A stretch of 64,000 nt of DNA from Hyaloscypha bicolor E (lineage: Eukaryota; Ascomycota; Leotiomycetes; Helotiales; Hyaloscyphaceae): NCBI RefSeq assembly GCF_002865645.1, contig NW_020194555.1, positions 1,302,001-1,366,000 on the forward strand. Direction: 5' to 3'. The translations under genes were made by a program, and so were the position numbers. Below, piece after piece: positions 11,621 through 23,589 of the stretch (positions are counted from its first letter, which is position 1; each line of letters starts with the position of its first letter). The notes beneath the pieces are model-generated. The model saw only the letters and a program-made list of their open reading frames with translations, did no database searches and had not been told where the DNA came from.

Positions 11621-12556
11621 TCACATGCCGCCCCACTCAATACAGAAGGTTCTCATCTTCCTTCCTGATTCTGCCTCTGCGTCCAGGTCCTCACCTCCAA
11701 TTAGAAAGCCTTTCTTGACTGCTGTACCTAATCGGCCACCACCTATCAAATCCAGCAACGGGATCTCTTCGTCAAATTCATAGGCAGATGCAAGAAAGTG
11801 GGCGTGGAAACGCAAAGGGTCTCCTGGGTACACATTGAAATTGCATCCGAACCGTAGCCCTGGCATCATGAAGTATCCGTGCGAATGTAAGTGTTCGAAT
11901 AGAGCGTAGCCTGGGACGGCAGGAGGATCTGGAGGCAGAGAAATATTCTGTGGTAACTCAGAGGAAGAGTAACTGGTGGAGGGAGTGACGGCATATGGCT
12001 CGGTAGAAGCAAATGCAGTACTTGACGGGACTGGTGAAAGAGCCCGATCGGAGTCGAAGAGTGCTTCTGGCGAGTCTGCAGTGCTGTCATCCAAGGATAT
12101 GTCTGGAGTGCCGTCTTCCGGGGCATCTGCGCCTTTCTTTGCTTTCTCTCTCGCCTTCTCAGTAGCCTTCTTCCGCAAATGATGTTCTGATCTTTTCACC
12201 GCGTCACTCTGCGCAACCCTGCGGGCTTTCAGACCTTGGGATCTCAGAGAAGCCAAGTATTTCTGCCTATCCTGTCCAACGAAGGTGTTGAATCTTTGTG
12301 TGTGCCACGCGACATCATCAACAATGTAACCTATCTCCTTCTTTACAAGCAACGTTGCTTCTTCGGGCATTAACTCGACAGGGAGACCAAGGAAGACATT
12401 CTGCTGCGGATGCTGTGGGATACCGCCAATGAGAGACCCGCAAATATTGTGAGTTCTGCGAAGGTAAGTCACGACATTGACGTCGAATAGCAAGTATCGG
12501 CCAGCGATCAAGGAGACCGGGATGGGTTCAGAGATTGAGTCATACGGTTCCGCCAT
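11621..12556 (-). CDS. SEN34: tRNA-splicing endonuclease subunit Sen34
   Basis: Single exon, 311 residues; ATG at 12556. The N-terminal domain (PIPVSLIAGRYLLFDVNVVTYLR) and the linker with basic and acidic low-complexity stretches (about residues 120-200) are typical of Sen34. The C-terminal nuclease domain contains the catalytic residues: Tyr near 243 in NVYPGDPLRFHAHF, His near 251, and Lys near 281 in GTAVKKGFLIGG. Family knowledge: Sen34 cuts the 3' splice site of intron-containing pre-tRNAs as part of the Sen2/Sen15/Sen34/Sen54 tetramer. All three catalytic positions look intact. Confidence 0.95.
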   Translation of the reverse strand: MAEPYDSISEPIPVSLIAGRYLLFDVNVVTYLRRTHNICGSLIGGIPQHPQQNVFLGLPVELMPEEATLLVKKEIGYIVDDVAWHTQRFNTFVGQDRQKYLASLRSQGLKARRVAQSDAVKRSEHHLRKKATEKAREKAKKGADAPEDGTPDISLDDSTADSPEALFDSDRALSPVPSSTAFASTEPYAVTPSTSYSSSELPQNISLPPDPPAVPGYALFEHLHSHGYFMMPGLRFGCNFNVYPGDPLRFHAHFLASAYEFDEEIPLLDLIGGGRLGTAVKKGFLIGGEDLDAEAESGRKMRTFCIEWGGM

Positions 12557-13028
12557 TGCGCTGGCTCAGGTCCACAGACCTAGAAGCAATCACTGTATTC
12601 AAGTCAAGTCAGTATGGGGCTTGAGCCAAGGTTCGAGGACGAAGTGGTGGTAGAGGGACGATGGATCATGAATTAAAACATATTATTGGTACATCATATC
12701 CAGAGAAAATCTGGTTTCAGGGGATTGACAGATCGGTTTTGTAATCATATCGAAGGGAGAACAATAGAAAGGAAGGGTTGGGCTTACCAGGCGTTTGCGG
12801 AATTCTCCTTCCTGAGTTTGTGGGAAGGAGAAGGTGTAGTTTGGAGGAAATTTTGGAGTCATTTTCATTCTCGGCTAGTGCGGGACCCTGAACGCGCCTT
12901 TCCTTTCCTGGAGCACACTCCAACCTCATCTCGTGGTCCTGATCCTTCACAAACTTCACAATTCACTTCAAACCGTGAAGACCTTTGAGACATACATTTC
13001 TGTAGCCCTTCGAATACTAGTAGATCCA
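12557..13028. other. Intergenic
   Basis: Leader of SEN34 on the minus strand. No other gene seen. Confidence 0.35.
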
Positions 13029-13181
13029 ATGGCTTCTCTCTGGCTCCTAGCTCTGCTCATTACTGTCCCTCTAGCCCTGTTCATAGGCATGTGTCCCCCT
13101 CTTCTCTAGCATATCATGCTTTAATAATAACTCTAATGCTGAAATAGCTTGGTTGATTGTGTCCTCATGTCTCGGAGATAA
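13029..13181 (+). CDS. Possible 31-residue single-span membrane micropeptide
   Basis: Weak call. Exons 13029-13090 and 13148-13181 join in frame across a 57-nt intron with GTGTCC donor, CTAAT branch-like site and TAG acceptor. The peptide starts MASLWLLALLITVPLALFIG, one strongly hydrophobic span, and ends in a short tail with two arginines. No family is recognised. The combination of a good intron and a membrane-like peptide is suggestive, but chance is possible over so short a length. Confidence 0.25.
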
Positions 13182-13560
13182 TTTCAGACTCACCTTTTCC
13201 AATGTTTCGATCAATCCGCGTCAAGCATTGTTCGACCGAAATTATCTGAGAACGGTTACTTCAAGCGGTCACGGCACGTGGAATCAAATTGAGATGGAAG
13301 ATATGCTTGGAGACAGCCCTCGAACTTCCATTGAATCTGAGGATCGTCGAGCATCCCATCCGCTCTGAGATGGGACCAATTTCGAGTCTTCCTAAGATGA
13401 GAACCACGATTATATGCAGCCCCTTTGCATCTGACGTACGCCAACGCTATGCACCCAAACCCAGTCTATTCCATGCGCCACATTTCCCCCAAACTCCAGA
13501 GCCAACATCGTCCATGTCCAGCATCCTGATAACGGGCACCAAACTTTCGCGTCCTCGAGC
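13182..13560. other. Intergenic, downstream of ELP4
   Basis: 380 bases following the ELP4 stop on the minus strand. The short frames on both strands have no coding character. Confidence 0.35.
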
Positions 13561-14927
13561 TCAAAACTCAATATCAACTTTCGTCGCCTTCCCGTGATCA
13601 TGCTCAAGTCCACCTTGTTGAGCTTCCGAGTCTCCCTCAACAGGCGGCAAGCTAAAAAGCTTGATGACAAGACCTTTTCTCCTGCTTAACGTAAATGCCA
13701 AATCATCGCCATGTCCACTCGCTTCTCCCCCGCCACCCCCTTTTTCGTGGAAAATCGGCAATCGATGGATCTTCAACATTCCCTGTGGCGGCTCTTCATG
13801 GACAGTCGAAGCTCCAGGTGTGCTTTTGGTAGCAATTGCTGTTGATGGGAACGGGGCAAGTTCGAGAACGCCATCGTTCAATAGTTCCATCCACCGAGTC
13901 AAGCCTGTACTCCGTGGGTAGAGTGTTAGGGGAAGAGTGATCATTGCTGTAAGTTGTGTCGAGTACTTTCGTATCAGAGCTCTCAAAGCATGGAGGAACT
14001 GCAGAATACTCTCTGGCCTGGAAACTTCAGACGAATAGAGTGCTGGAGAAAGGAGGTTTGGAATAACAACGCGGTGAAGTGCCGTGCTGGGAGAGGCGGA
14101 TAGATGCGTGATAAGGTGGTCCAAGAATCTGTTGAAAGGAGATGCAGAGGTGCTCCCGCCTCTAAATTCGAAGTCTGGCTTGGCTGTTGAGGGAACAAAG
14201 TACATAAGGGATGGAGAAGGCAACACCAGACGTTTGCTGAGATCAAAGTCATGGCAAAATACTTCCCCTGAGCTTGAAGTAGACGGTCCTGTCGATTGAA
14301 TTAGCAAGTGAACCGTACGCAAGCGTCAGCTGATCCCATTTTTGGTGCAAGCACTGAGCACTACACGCTCGAGGGGGAAGACGTACCTTTTGGTCCGAAC
14401 TCCCCAAGCCTTTCATATCTCCAGGCGATCTTCATTTTCTCTCCCGCTCCACTACCACTTCCATCAGCAACTTGCTTTGTACCTGGACCGATAGTCCCAG
14501 AACCTGCATCTTCATTGCCCTCAATTGTCCCAGACAGGACACGTTCATTGACAACCTCGACAGGCGCAGTCTTTCGAGACACTGCCTCAACCAAACCTGG
14601 TAAGTCTCTTCCCCACACCTCATTCATGCCCAGAACATGAACATGATGGCCTTGCACAACACCTTCACTTGCGTAGTAACGAAGTAAAGAGCCACCAAAA
14701 TCAGTCGTCCCGCTCTCCTCAACCAAAAGAGAAGTACCCAAAGCCAACCCAGCATGACCCGCCAGTAAGCCATCCAAAGAGCGTGTCCCTGTGGAAGTGG
14801 TAGATCGACCATCGATAGGCGATGGACGCACTCCTTTAGGTAGTTCTTGCTTGGCTGACTTTGGTTCACTAGATACCAAACCACCTGACCTTACAGGCAC
14901 GTGCCTCTTCCGGAACGACGATGCCAT
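13561..14927 (-). CDS. ELP4: Elongator complex protein 4 (PAXNEB family)
   Basis: Two exons, 14927-14387 and 14288-13561, with a 98-nt intron; 422 residues. After a basic N-terminal tail the RecA-like fold appears: GTRSLDGLLAGHAGLALGTSLLVEE, FGGSLLRYYASEGVVQGHHVHVLG, and later HRVVIPNLLSPALY and the SILQFLHALRALIRKY helix. These are hallmark stretches of Elp4/PAXNEB. Family knowledge: Elp4 forms a hexameric ring with Elp5 and Elp6, part of Elongator, which modifies wobble uridines of tRNAs. A Gly-rich loop (EKGGGGGEASGHG) near residue 370 is a low-complexity insertion. The start is 271 bases from the divergent RPB8 start. Confidence 0.93.
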
Positions 14928-15198
14928 CTCAAGAGCTGCAGGTGGATGAACACAATCACCTGCAGCTAGATGGAACGTTGACGTCTTAATGTACAGAGAA
15001 GTCCTGGTCCATTGGAGGCAAATTAAACGAAGGAGTGGGGCAAAGCGGCCGCATCCACCGGATAAACATTATTCCAACTCCGGCAAAAATCCGAGGTCTG
15101 TGAAGTTCGAGCACAACAGATCAATTCGCCCCGAAAACATCACTATTACACATACAAGAACTTCACCGAGCCGCTTGATCAGCGAGGGCAGATACAAT
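14928..15198. promoter_or_regulatory. Shared upstream region of ELP4 and RPB8
   Basis: 271 bases separate the two divergent starts, so the promoters must lie back to back here. No specific factor site is called. Confidence 0.5.
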
Positions 15199-15698
15199 AT
15201 GGCGACCGCCGGTGACACCCAGCTCTTCGACGAGTCCTTCACAATCACCACCGAAGACCACGCAAAGTACGATCGCGTTGGACGATATGGAGCAACCTCT
15301 GCAGACCACCAAACCGTCATGACACTCGACATCAACACGGAACTCTACCCGTGCCAGGTGGGCGAGACACTGCACTGCGTTCTTGCCTCTTCGCTTTCGC
15401 TCGACGGCACCAAGGATGATGGGAAGGGATGGAGAGACGTGGGCCGGAACGTAGATGGTGCGGAGCCAACGTTGGCGGATATGTTTGATTATGTTTGTCA
15501 TGGGAAGATCTACAAGTTTGAGGATGGGGAGGACGGTCAGACTATGTAAGTTTTGTGAGATTTTATGAAGGAACTGGGCTAATGTGAAGCAGCAAGGCGT
15601 ACATCTCGTTCGGTGGTCTTCTGATGGCTCTTGAGGGTCCGTATAAGAAGCTTACGCCTCTCCGAGTCGATTACGTCTACCTTCTTCTCAAAAAATGA
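15199..15698 (+). CDS. RPB8: RNA polymerase I/II/III shared subunit RPABC3 (Rpb8)
   Basis: Exons 15199-15545 and 15593-15698, with a 47-nt intron; 150 residues, the usual Rpb8 size. The OB-fold protein shows DTQLFDESFTITTED, ARYDRVGR-like KYDRVGRYGATS, TLDINTELYPCQVGE, and the conserved C-terminus FGGLLMALEGPYKKL ending VDYVYLLLKK. Family knowledge: Rpb8 is common to all three nuclear RNA polymerases. The gene looks intact and is expected to be essential. Confidence 0.97.
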
Positions 15699-15942
15699 AC
15701 GCCCTCGATTTTTGTGACACCGAGCCACCGTTTTATGACTCACAACTGGCAGATTCAAGAGCTGAGGAACACGATTGTACGATTTACGAGTGGAACTATG
15801 GCGATGGCAGCTTGGTCATTGATCCAGCAGCTTCCGGTCACATTCACTTCCCTCTTCATCTGAAGCATGGCAATGGCGTTTGGGATCTCAAAAGTTCAGA
15901 GGCGTTGCGGAACAATGGGAATACCTTAGATAGCCAGTGAAT

Positions 15943-17114
15943 TCAAGCCCCTCTATGCGGCCCCGGAAACTCCAACTCCCTATGCAACCGCCTCTTAATC
16001 TCCCCATAACTTCCCTCATTCCCCTCATTCAGAATCCCCCGCCTAACAAAGAAATCCAGCACAAGCAACGCGCAGTTCGGCTTGAACTCTCCCCTCCCCA
16101 TCGCAGCCTGCACCTCCTCTACACTCCAGAGATAAAAGCATTCTACCTCGCTATCATTCGGTTTCGGGATGACTTCCTGGGGAAGCTCGAGATCATAAAC
16201 ATACTGACACTCGGGCTGCACCAATCCGCTTTCTCCTCCCGCTCTGGGTTCTCTTATGTAAACATAAGTAATCGTGCCCTTCGGCTCCGCCTTCGCTCTA
16301 ACCAACTCCTCCGGCAACGAAGCCTCCTCTCCACTCTCCCTAACCAGACACTCCCAAGGATCCTCCCCGGACTCAATTCCACCCGCAACAGTATTATCCA
16401 ACATTCCCCCATACGTACTCTTCGTCTTCGCTCTCCTAGGAACCCAGATCTTAATCCCATGCTTTTCATCCTTGGCTCGAACATAAGCAGTCATATGGAT
16501 CCCATACGTCACAACGCCAAACAAACAGGATGCACTCCGTTCAATATCATATACCTTCCCTCCCTCCACCGTCTCGTCATATACGGGGTATAGCTCGTCT
16601 CTCCATCCGGCTAGGACTTCGAATGTTTTGTTGCCACGCCAGTAATCGCAGGTTGCTGCTACGGCGGAAGAGCGCTCTTTTTCAGTCGGCTGGGTGAAAG
16701 CGGTTATCGTCCGAGCAGAACGGTTTACTTCGAGCTCGCCTTTTATGTGGATGGGCACTTTAACCAGGGCGTTGAAAACGACTTCGGTCATGTAGCCTAT
16801 GGGTGTGCCGGTGGGGGATAGGAGGGTGTAGAGAGTTGGGATGAGGGAGGCGTGAGCTTCCGTTCCTGGGTATGGGAAGCTGGGGCAGGAGGTTAGGTTC
16901 ATTCCTGAGTAGTGACTTATGAATTGAAAAAGATGGGATAGTGAGCAGCATGGGGATATGGAACCTGGGGTACGTTGCACAGCTTCTTGAGGCAGGTATG
17001 TCCCTGGAGCAGCTACCCTACCCCCACCTTTCCTTTCCTTTTCAACGCCAATTGAGATGAAAGACGAAAGACTTACACATCGCACTCATCCATCAAGTCT
17101 AAATTGGACTTCAT
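15943..17114 (-). CDS. Nudix hydrolase, YJR142W / thiamine-pyrophosphokinase-related type
   Basis: Exons 17114-17077 and 16879-15943, with a 197-nt intron; 324 residues. The first exon (12 codons) gives MKSNLDLMDECD, which joins to VFPYPGTE across a CCTAAC branch site and CCCCAG acceptor. This matches the usual start of the family, so the longer unspliced frame upstream of 16879 is rejected. The Nudix box is GGIESGEDPWECLVRESGEEA at about residues 180-200, with RE..EE intact. Family knowledge: fungal and plant members hydrolyse oxidised or damaged thiamine diphosphate analogues. The N-terminal DUF4743-like domain precedes the Nudix fold. The specific substrate is inferred from family only. 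Confidence 0.88.
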
Positions 17115-17378
17115 CTTTTCTATTTCTCATTGGGTACGAAAAATGCAGTTCCGCTGTAGTTGCTGTTGCTGCAGTGTCGAAATTCCAGCTTGTTCCAGAA
17201 GTTCTCCGAATGCGGGGCAGTCGAACAACCCCACCATGCAACTCACCTCGCCTCACAACAGTTTGGGTTAAGTACCACCACACTTCACGATCCTAGCTTC
17301 GTAAGTTGTGTTCAACAGCTCAACTTTTGGTTTCACGCAGTAGAGAAGGGCATTCTGGTCTAAAGCAATTGAACAGCA
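17115..17378. promoter_or_regulatory. Divergent upstream region, Nudix gene and Hikeshi gene
   Basis: 264 bases between two divergent starts. Both promoters must lie here. No motif is assigned. Confidence 0.45.
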
Positions 17379-18156
17379 ATGGCGCAGGCACAGCTCCCGC
17401 AGCTGTTTGGGGTCGTATGTTCCTTCCTCTTCTTCTGCCACTGCCCCCCTCTCCCCCCCAATTCCTCACCTGACTAACAATCCCCAGATTCCCACCGGGC
17501 AGCCCTGCATAACAACCCCCTCCTCCGCCCCCTCAACAACATCCTTCCTCTTCACACTTCCCGCGACAAAGCCTTTCAGCCACATCTGCGTCTTCCTCCT
17601 ACCCGGCATAACCCTCCCACCAAACACCGCAGCAGCAGTCTACATCTCTCTCCCTGCTTCACCCTCCCAATCACCTCAACAGGCGCAATTCAAGTTCCTA
17701 GGCGGAATCGGTCCTGGGAAAGAAAGCGCTATATTCAAAATAAGTGGCTTATCCGCTTCCAATGCGGAAGGTGTGCAGAATGGGGAAATCGATATGGATG
17801 CCCCAGAAGATAGTCCAGGAGGAGGAGGAGACATCACACTCGGCATATCCCTCGAATCCGCAGACTCAGTCGCGTCACAGATGGCTGCCTTACACTCCTC
17901 GACCGCCAACCCGACATCTCCTTCACAAGCTTTAGTCCCAGTTAATCGAGGAGGACAAGGAGGATCAAAGGTCGATACAGTAGTCCTCGCGCAAAGGATC
18001 ATCAAGAACGCATTTAACTTCCTAGCGAGCTTTAGTGGGAATGTAGGGGGGACAGGGGTGGAAGTCGTACCATTGAAGGCGTTTGAGGAGTGGTGGAGGA
18101 AGTTTGAGGGGAGGGTGAGGAGTGATCCTGAATTTTTGGAAAGGGATGGTGATTGA
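17379..18156 (+). CDS. Hikeshi / OPI10 family protein
   Basis: Exons 17379-17414 and 17488-18156, with a 73-nt intron; 234 residues. The first exon encodes MAQAQLPQLFGV, joined to IPTGQPCITTPSSAPST as in other Hikeshi proteins. The N-terminal jelly-roll domain shows SHICVFLLPGITLPPNTAAAVYI and FKFLGGIGPGKESAIFKI. The C-terminal domain has the helix AQRIIKNAFNFLASFSG and the ending FEEWWRKFEGRVRSDPEFL. Family knowledge: human Hikeshi imports Hsp70 into the nucleus under heat stress; yeast Opi10 affects inositol regulation. A Gly/Ser-rich loop sits between the domains. Confidence 0.93.
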
Positions 18157-19525
18157 GGAGTTTGTAGGAGAAGATATGGGATTTTGGTTTGGTGAAGGGG
18201 CTGGGGGAAAGAGTGGCTTAGACGTTGAGAGATTTAGAAGGCCAAGTGCTGAGTATTGGGTGAGAGAAGCCAAGAGAAGAATGGGCAGGGTGTGATCGAT
18301 GAGGTGTTAGAAGGCGGTTTCAGGACCAAAGCTACAGGCACCGCAGGCCAGGCAGCTTTGCTGACTGCTATGACGAGACGATGGCACGAAGGCGTAATAA
18401 GCAGGCTTCTTAGGCAATGGTCCATTTGCGAATGCAGGAGCCAGATTGACAAGCACAGCAGCAGACTCAAGACTCGGTATGAGGCACCTTTAGCTGCATG
18501 TATGTACCTCTAACACACCAACCATCAAACCACCTTATGTCTCCATTGCATCATACCTACATCCCCAATCTCACCCACCCAAACAAATCTTTTCGTCATA
18601 TAATCACTAATTTGTCCGAGAAGAGTATCAAACAGCAAGTGCGTATTAGGAAACTGCGGTCCGTATTTCCCAGGCATAAGAACTCCTGTTTCTCGCTCGC
18701 CTTGTCTCTACCCCCTCTCCCTTTTCTACTCCATCGGCAATACCTCCTGGGAGTCATTTGGTGCTCCCTTTCAGCAAGCGCGGAGGCTTGAATACCACGC
18801 AGAAGCGTCTTTGCAACCCGGTACTGCACTACTATCATCGCATTCACCCCCCTCCCCATCGCAGTCTCAGGTCCTGCTCTATCCACAAGTGTTCAAATAT
18901 GAGTTTCTCTTATCCGGTTTAAGAAGAAGGGATTCGCACGGCCTTGAGTTCTCTATACAGGGAAAGGGAAAAGAAGGTTAAAAGAGTGAGTGCCTCCTTT
19001 GAGTTGAAACTTGAAAGGGAAAGGGAGATATTTTCGATCCTGTGTGGATTGGCTCTGCATGTTCTTGGGTGGGAAGAAAGGGCCCTCGACCAAATAAATG
19101 CACATGACATGTCCTTGAGGTGCGCTACTTAGAGCATCTTTCATATCGATGGGAAAGGGCGGCGAGTAAGAGGATTCGTTCAACATACGTAGAACCCATT
19201 GCTTTGATAACTTCCGACTATTGGAAGTTTACAATTGGAGCTTACCGTGGTAGAGACTGGTTACATTTCGTCATCCGGGATACTGCTCGAACATCATTAT
19301 TCAATTAAACTTAACAGTACCCAGAGGCAGTTTTATATTTACACAAAGCCGCGATTCCAATCAAAACAAGCTCAAGCTATGCAACCTTCATCCATCCATC
19401 CGTTGAATGCACCGCCTGCCCCAGGACCCAGTAAACAAGTGCCTTGAATTGACTTGACCCATTGTCCCGAACGCCGCTTCCAAGCACGCCGCGCTAATAG
19501 TATTAAGCAAATATCCCACTACAAT
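18157..19525. other. Intergenic, no gene seen
   Basis: 1.4 kb between the Hikeshi stop and the apyrase stop. The genes converge here. Short frames only; no RNA gene recognised. Confidence 0.45.
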
Positions 19526-21707
19526 TTAAACCTCCTCCAAAGGCGTCATAAGCGGGCTTTTCATCCTCGTCGGACTGCCCGCTCTACTCCTCCGTCCTGC
19601 ACCCAGCATCTGCAGCCTCTCTCGGCTCTCCGTCCGGACCACCAATCCGCTCCTATCCATAGCACTCAAGCCGCCCTGATGCATGCCAAGTCCCAGCCCC
19701 ACACTCTGAGCTGCCATCTGCGAACTACCGTCAAAGTAACTCGCCGAGTCAAAGTTAACAACATTCATTTTCGGCGTCGCCAAGCCAGATGTTCTCCCAA
19801 TTCGGGACCCCTCGCTGGAATCGGAGTGTTCGTTATCATCGCTCGAATCCGCTTCCGCCAGCTCGAAATCTTGAGCTTGCATCCCGTCTTCAAGTACCCG
19901 TTCATAATTCCCTGAACTCCTACCGAACAGTTTACTAGAAGAGAAAAATCCGCGTCCTCCTTTGCGAGGCGACCCAGGACGGCGAGAGCGACGGAACGTG
20001 GCGTTGATGCCTCTGTAGAGTCTTAGGCGCCGCTCTCGTTTCCGGAAAATGTAGAAGAGGAAGATGAGCGTGAACATGAATAGGAGGAAGCCTGGTGTTG
20101 ATCTCGAGTGTGCTTTCTCGGCCATGTCCTCGGCGACTTCGGACCAAGATTCGTCGTCGTCGCCGATGGGGACGGGGTTGTAGTTGGAGCCGGCTTCTTG
20201 GAAGGGTCCTAGGCCTAGATTTGGGCCAAACCCGACGGGCAGATTTTCACCCGAAGGGGGGATCTGACCTGCTGCGTAGAGGACCATTTTCCCTAACGTC
20301 CAGGAGACTTCCATGTCGTCGATTTTGTTGACGGCTTGGAAGGGGTCGAGGAATCCTTTGTCTTTGGCGTGCGCGCCTATTTCTTTCGTGCGGTTGTAGC
20401 TGATTCCAGCAGCGCTCTTTTCGATTCCAACACGGGGTATCCCAATTCCGTCATGTAAAATGTCGATTAACCATGCGGCCTTGAAACAAACCTCTTGTGC
20501 TGTCTTCTCATCCACTTTCTTGCCCCATTTCTTTGCTGCAACATTGGCCTTGATGTCGTCCCATTCTTCACTACAGAAATCCTTCACCATACGTTGGTAA
20601 GTTGCCCAATCGTACGCTTTGTCTTTATGTGCCATTTCGAACACTTCATGTGTTGTATGCCAATATTCCGAAACTCCAACAAAATGGTTGACTTCGAAAT
20701 CGATCGCCGGTACGTGTTGCCCATGTAGTAAACAAGGCTCATCTTCACAAGGAGAATCTTTGCCCAATAATGGATATGCTCTAGCGAGGCACTTGTCAAA
20801 TTGTCCAAGCCCCAGGATAGTGGTATCTGGGCTTTCACCTTCTACGACTTCCCCAGCCAACGTTGTCCTTAGTCCTGTGGGTAGACACGGATCTAGCAAC
20901 TCGTGGGGGGTCGTGTAATGCTCGGCCTGTAATGCCTCGACGTATCGTTCCCTTGCTTGGTTGACTCCGAATCCTAGCCAAGTCGTTGTAAATACCTTGT
21001 ATTCCACGGCGTTTCCGTTAATTGTTCGCATTCGGAGTAACTTGAGATCATTGGCATGCTTTTTGGCTTCGGTGCTGTTCGGTGCAAAAGCAATTTGTGC
21101 TGATGCCCCTCCCATATCAAGGAAACCATATGTGTGATGGCCCTTGCCGTGTTGGTGTGCTTGGGGGCTATCGAACCCTCCTAATAAATAATTTGCCGCT
21201 ATCCATCCATATAAACCCTCTGTGTCTCCTGGGATGACTTGAATATGGAGGTCGCAATCGGGTAAGGAGAAGTCTGTATGCCTTTGAGCGTAGGAACAAA
21301 TCTCGCCGAGAAGAGCTTTTTGTTTTAACGGTTCCAGTAATCGAACACCTGCTGTTGCCATCAGAAATATCGGTGTATCCTTGACCTGATTCGCGGGCAC
21401 AATCTCCAAGGCATGGTCGAGCAATTCCTGAAGATGTTCTGGGCCGACGTCCGCTGGGTTGTCACCGAACGTCGATACACCTGGCCTGATCTTGTGTGTA
21501 TATTCGGGCTTGGTTTTCAGCTTCGGCAGACGGTGTAGATGCTCGGTATCGGCATCCTCTCTTGCCTTGGCTGGATTGAGCCATTTGTAGACGTGGACTC
21601 GAGTCCCTGACGAACCCGCGTCCAGGATCACGCCCCATCGCCCTGGAAATCGGATCAGCAGCTGTCGGATGCAGTCAGTCTGGGGGTCGCGACATACATT
21701 TACCCAT
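19526..21707 (-). CDS. YND1: Golgi apyrase (GDA1/CD39 nucleoside phosphatase), Ynd1 type
   Basis: Exon 1 is only 10 nt (21707-21698, ATG GGT AAA T), joined over a 55-nt intron to 21642-19526; 708 residues. The spliced start MGKWRWGVILDAGSSGTRVH matches family members. Apyrase conserved regions: DAGSSGTRVHVYKW (about 10-23), FLMATAGVRLL (about 100), GDTEGLYGWIAANYLLGG (about 145), and GFLDMGGASAQIAF (about 180). A single membrane span near 525-545 (FLLFMFTLIFLFYIF) is followed by a basic, Ser-rich cytosolic tail. Family knowledge: Ynd1 hydrolyses nucleoside di- and triphosphates in the Golgi lumen, supporting glycosylation; its cytosolic tail binds regulators. The gene looks complete. Confidence 0.94.
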
Positions 21708-23589
21708 GAGGATGGACAGAAAACAACACTCTGGTGAGGCCTCGAGCTTCTCAGCAGAGCGAGCCTTCTCCTGGTTGAGGTTCAGAGATGGGGTGGTGTG
21801 GGCAATTGCGAAGGCATTGATCAAGATCCAATAGCTGGGTCGCGATGTCAAACGAATGTGGGATGTCAGAGACTGAGTGTTCGGAGGTCCTGGTGTCGTC
21901 AATTGATGAGTTTGGGTGGGGATGTGCTTGCGCTGAACGAGTGTGGTGGTGCAGTTGATTTGCGTTCGAGAACGAAAGGTTTGGATGTCCGATGTTCGAT
22001 GTTCGAAGTCCGATTTCTGGGGGGGCTTGCGTATTCCTCCTCCCTGTCTAACCAACTTTTGTTATCTCCTGGCGTCCTCAGTATCCTGGCCGAGCAACTC
22101 GGCGGAAAGGGGTTTAGCGTGCCGACCCTGAGCCGATTTTCACGAGCCTTTTTCACGCCTCTGCCCCCCTTCCCCCCTTCCCCCCTTCCACGCTCCGGCT
22201 GAGGGGTCAAACAGCGGACGCCTGCGACGCCAACGACAACGTCGAATCGGAAAAGCCACAGAGCTGCGCAGTCGACGCCTGGCAGCAGCCGCGGCTTGCC
22301 ACTGGATCGAAACGTTGCAAGGCGGCTGCTGCGACTGGCCGCTATTTCGAGAGCTGCTCACGAGAACCCGATTTTACGAGGTCTGCCTGAGGATTATTAC
22401 GCTATCGCAGATTTGTGAGCCAAGACCGAGAGGCTGCACCGTGATGAGTACTCCGTACAGTAGCATCACTACTGTACGCAGCGGGCAATTTGTGCTATCT
22501 GATTATCTGATACTGTGATGTGACCCTGGTGATTGGCAATCTAGTGAGCCATTAGGTAAGACGGCCCCTATGCTTCGATTCTCTTGCCAAGCTGGGCTGA
22601 ACTCTTCCGTGGTCATCATGCAAAATCCAGAAGGAATACAGAAACGTCATGCCACCGGCCATGCAAGAGGCAACATCACCCCGTCTCATGTCAAATCACA
22701 ATAGACCTACAGTACGTACGCGCCTCCTTCTCACGTTTCGCCATCAGACATTTTCTCGTCAGTGGAAGAGAAAGGGCCCAATTCGGCAGCATCAAGAGAC
22801 ATTTCACTGTACAAAGCCTTGGCTTGGGTCTCACACCTACTTCAGCCCAGCAAGCCAAGCCGTGCGGACGGCTCTGCTTCTCAACTTCAGCTTTCGAAGA
22901 ACAAAATGGCATGCCTGCCCCTGTAATCCGCCCTATTTAGGAATCAAATAAATACGGCCGATGATTTACAAGCCCTTGATTTTGCGTGACAGACTATATG
23001 ACTGCCAGTGTTGTCATTTCACCACCTTCGTACCAGTCACTAGATACATTTGTAATGTTTCCACTCTTCCCAAACAGCCTTCAGAGGGGAACGCCGCTAG
23101 AACAAGCCCTACATAGTCGCAGCCGGTCGAAAGGGTTTGCGCGATACACAAGAAAACTGTCAAACAGCTGGCGCAGATATCTCCGAGCTTATATCAGAGC
23201 GGCATCTCTTGCATCCGTTTCGTCCTGCCTTCTCGTCCCATTCAGCACATCAAACAGTTGCTTGGATGATGACATCATACGAGGCTCAAGCTTACTTTTG
23301 AGGATACTTCTTTTAAAAGGGTAGTTGAGGTTTGCAGTTGCCTCGCTGAATCTTGCCATGAGAGCCTGAGAAGTTCTCTCACATTTCCTTGTACAAGTCC
23401 CTAGCTTTTATCCCGCAGAAAGAAGATTGAGGGTCCCGGTATATCATGTGATCGATTATCACGTGATCATCGGCGTCATTCTAGTTCGCATTGAACTAGG
23501 GATTTGCTCTTGTCACGGAAACTATTAGGATCAAGAGTTTCCTTCACAACTTAATGGCGTTCCGAATCCCAAAAAGTACAAACATCCAG
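21708..23589. other. Intergenic, no gene seen
   Basis: 1.9 kb. It contains a C-rich pyrimidine tract near 22160-22195 and a 10-bp-arm palindrome at 22454-22478. Open frames here have no recognisable content. Confidence 0.45.
22454..22478. repeat. Short perfect inverted repeat
   Basis: Arms CGTACAGTAG (22454-22463) and CTACTGTACG (22469-22478) are perfect inverse complements around a 5-base loop. It lies in a gene-free stretch next to a GTACTCCGTAC motif, a sequence type often seen in fungal intergenic repeats. It is not followed by a T run, so it is not a terminator. Confidence 0.6.

Noticed and set aside
15937..16593. 218-codon plus-strand frame
   Set aside because: Antisense shadow of the Nudix gene, whose box and splice sites are clear.
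16903..17076. Unspliced N-terminal extension of the Nudix protein
   Set aside because: Unrelated low-complexity residues; the 17077-17114 exon gives the family-typical start when spliced.
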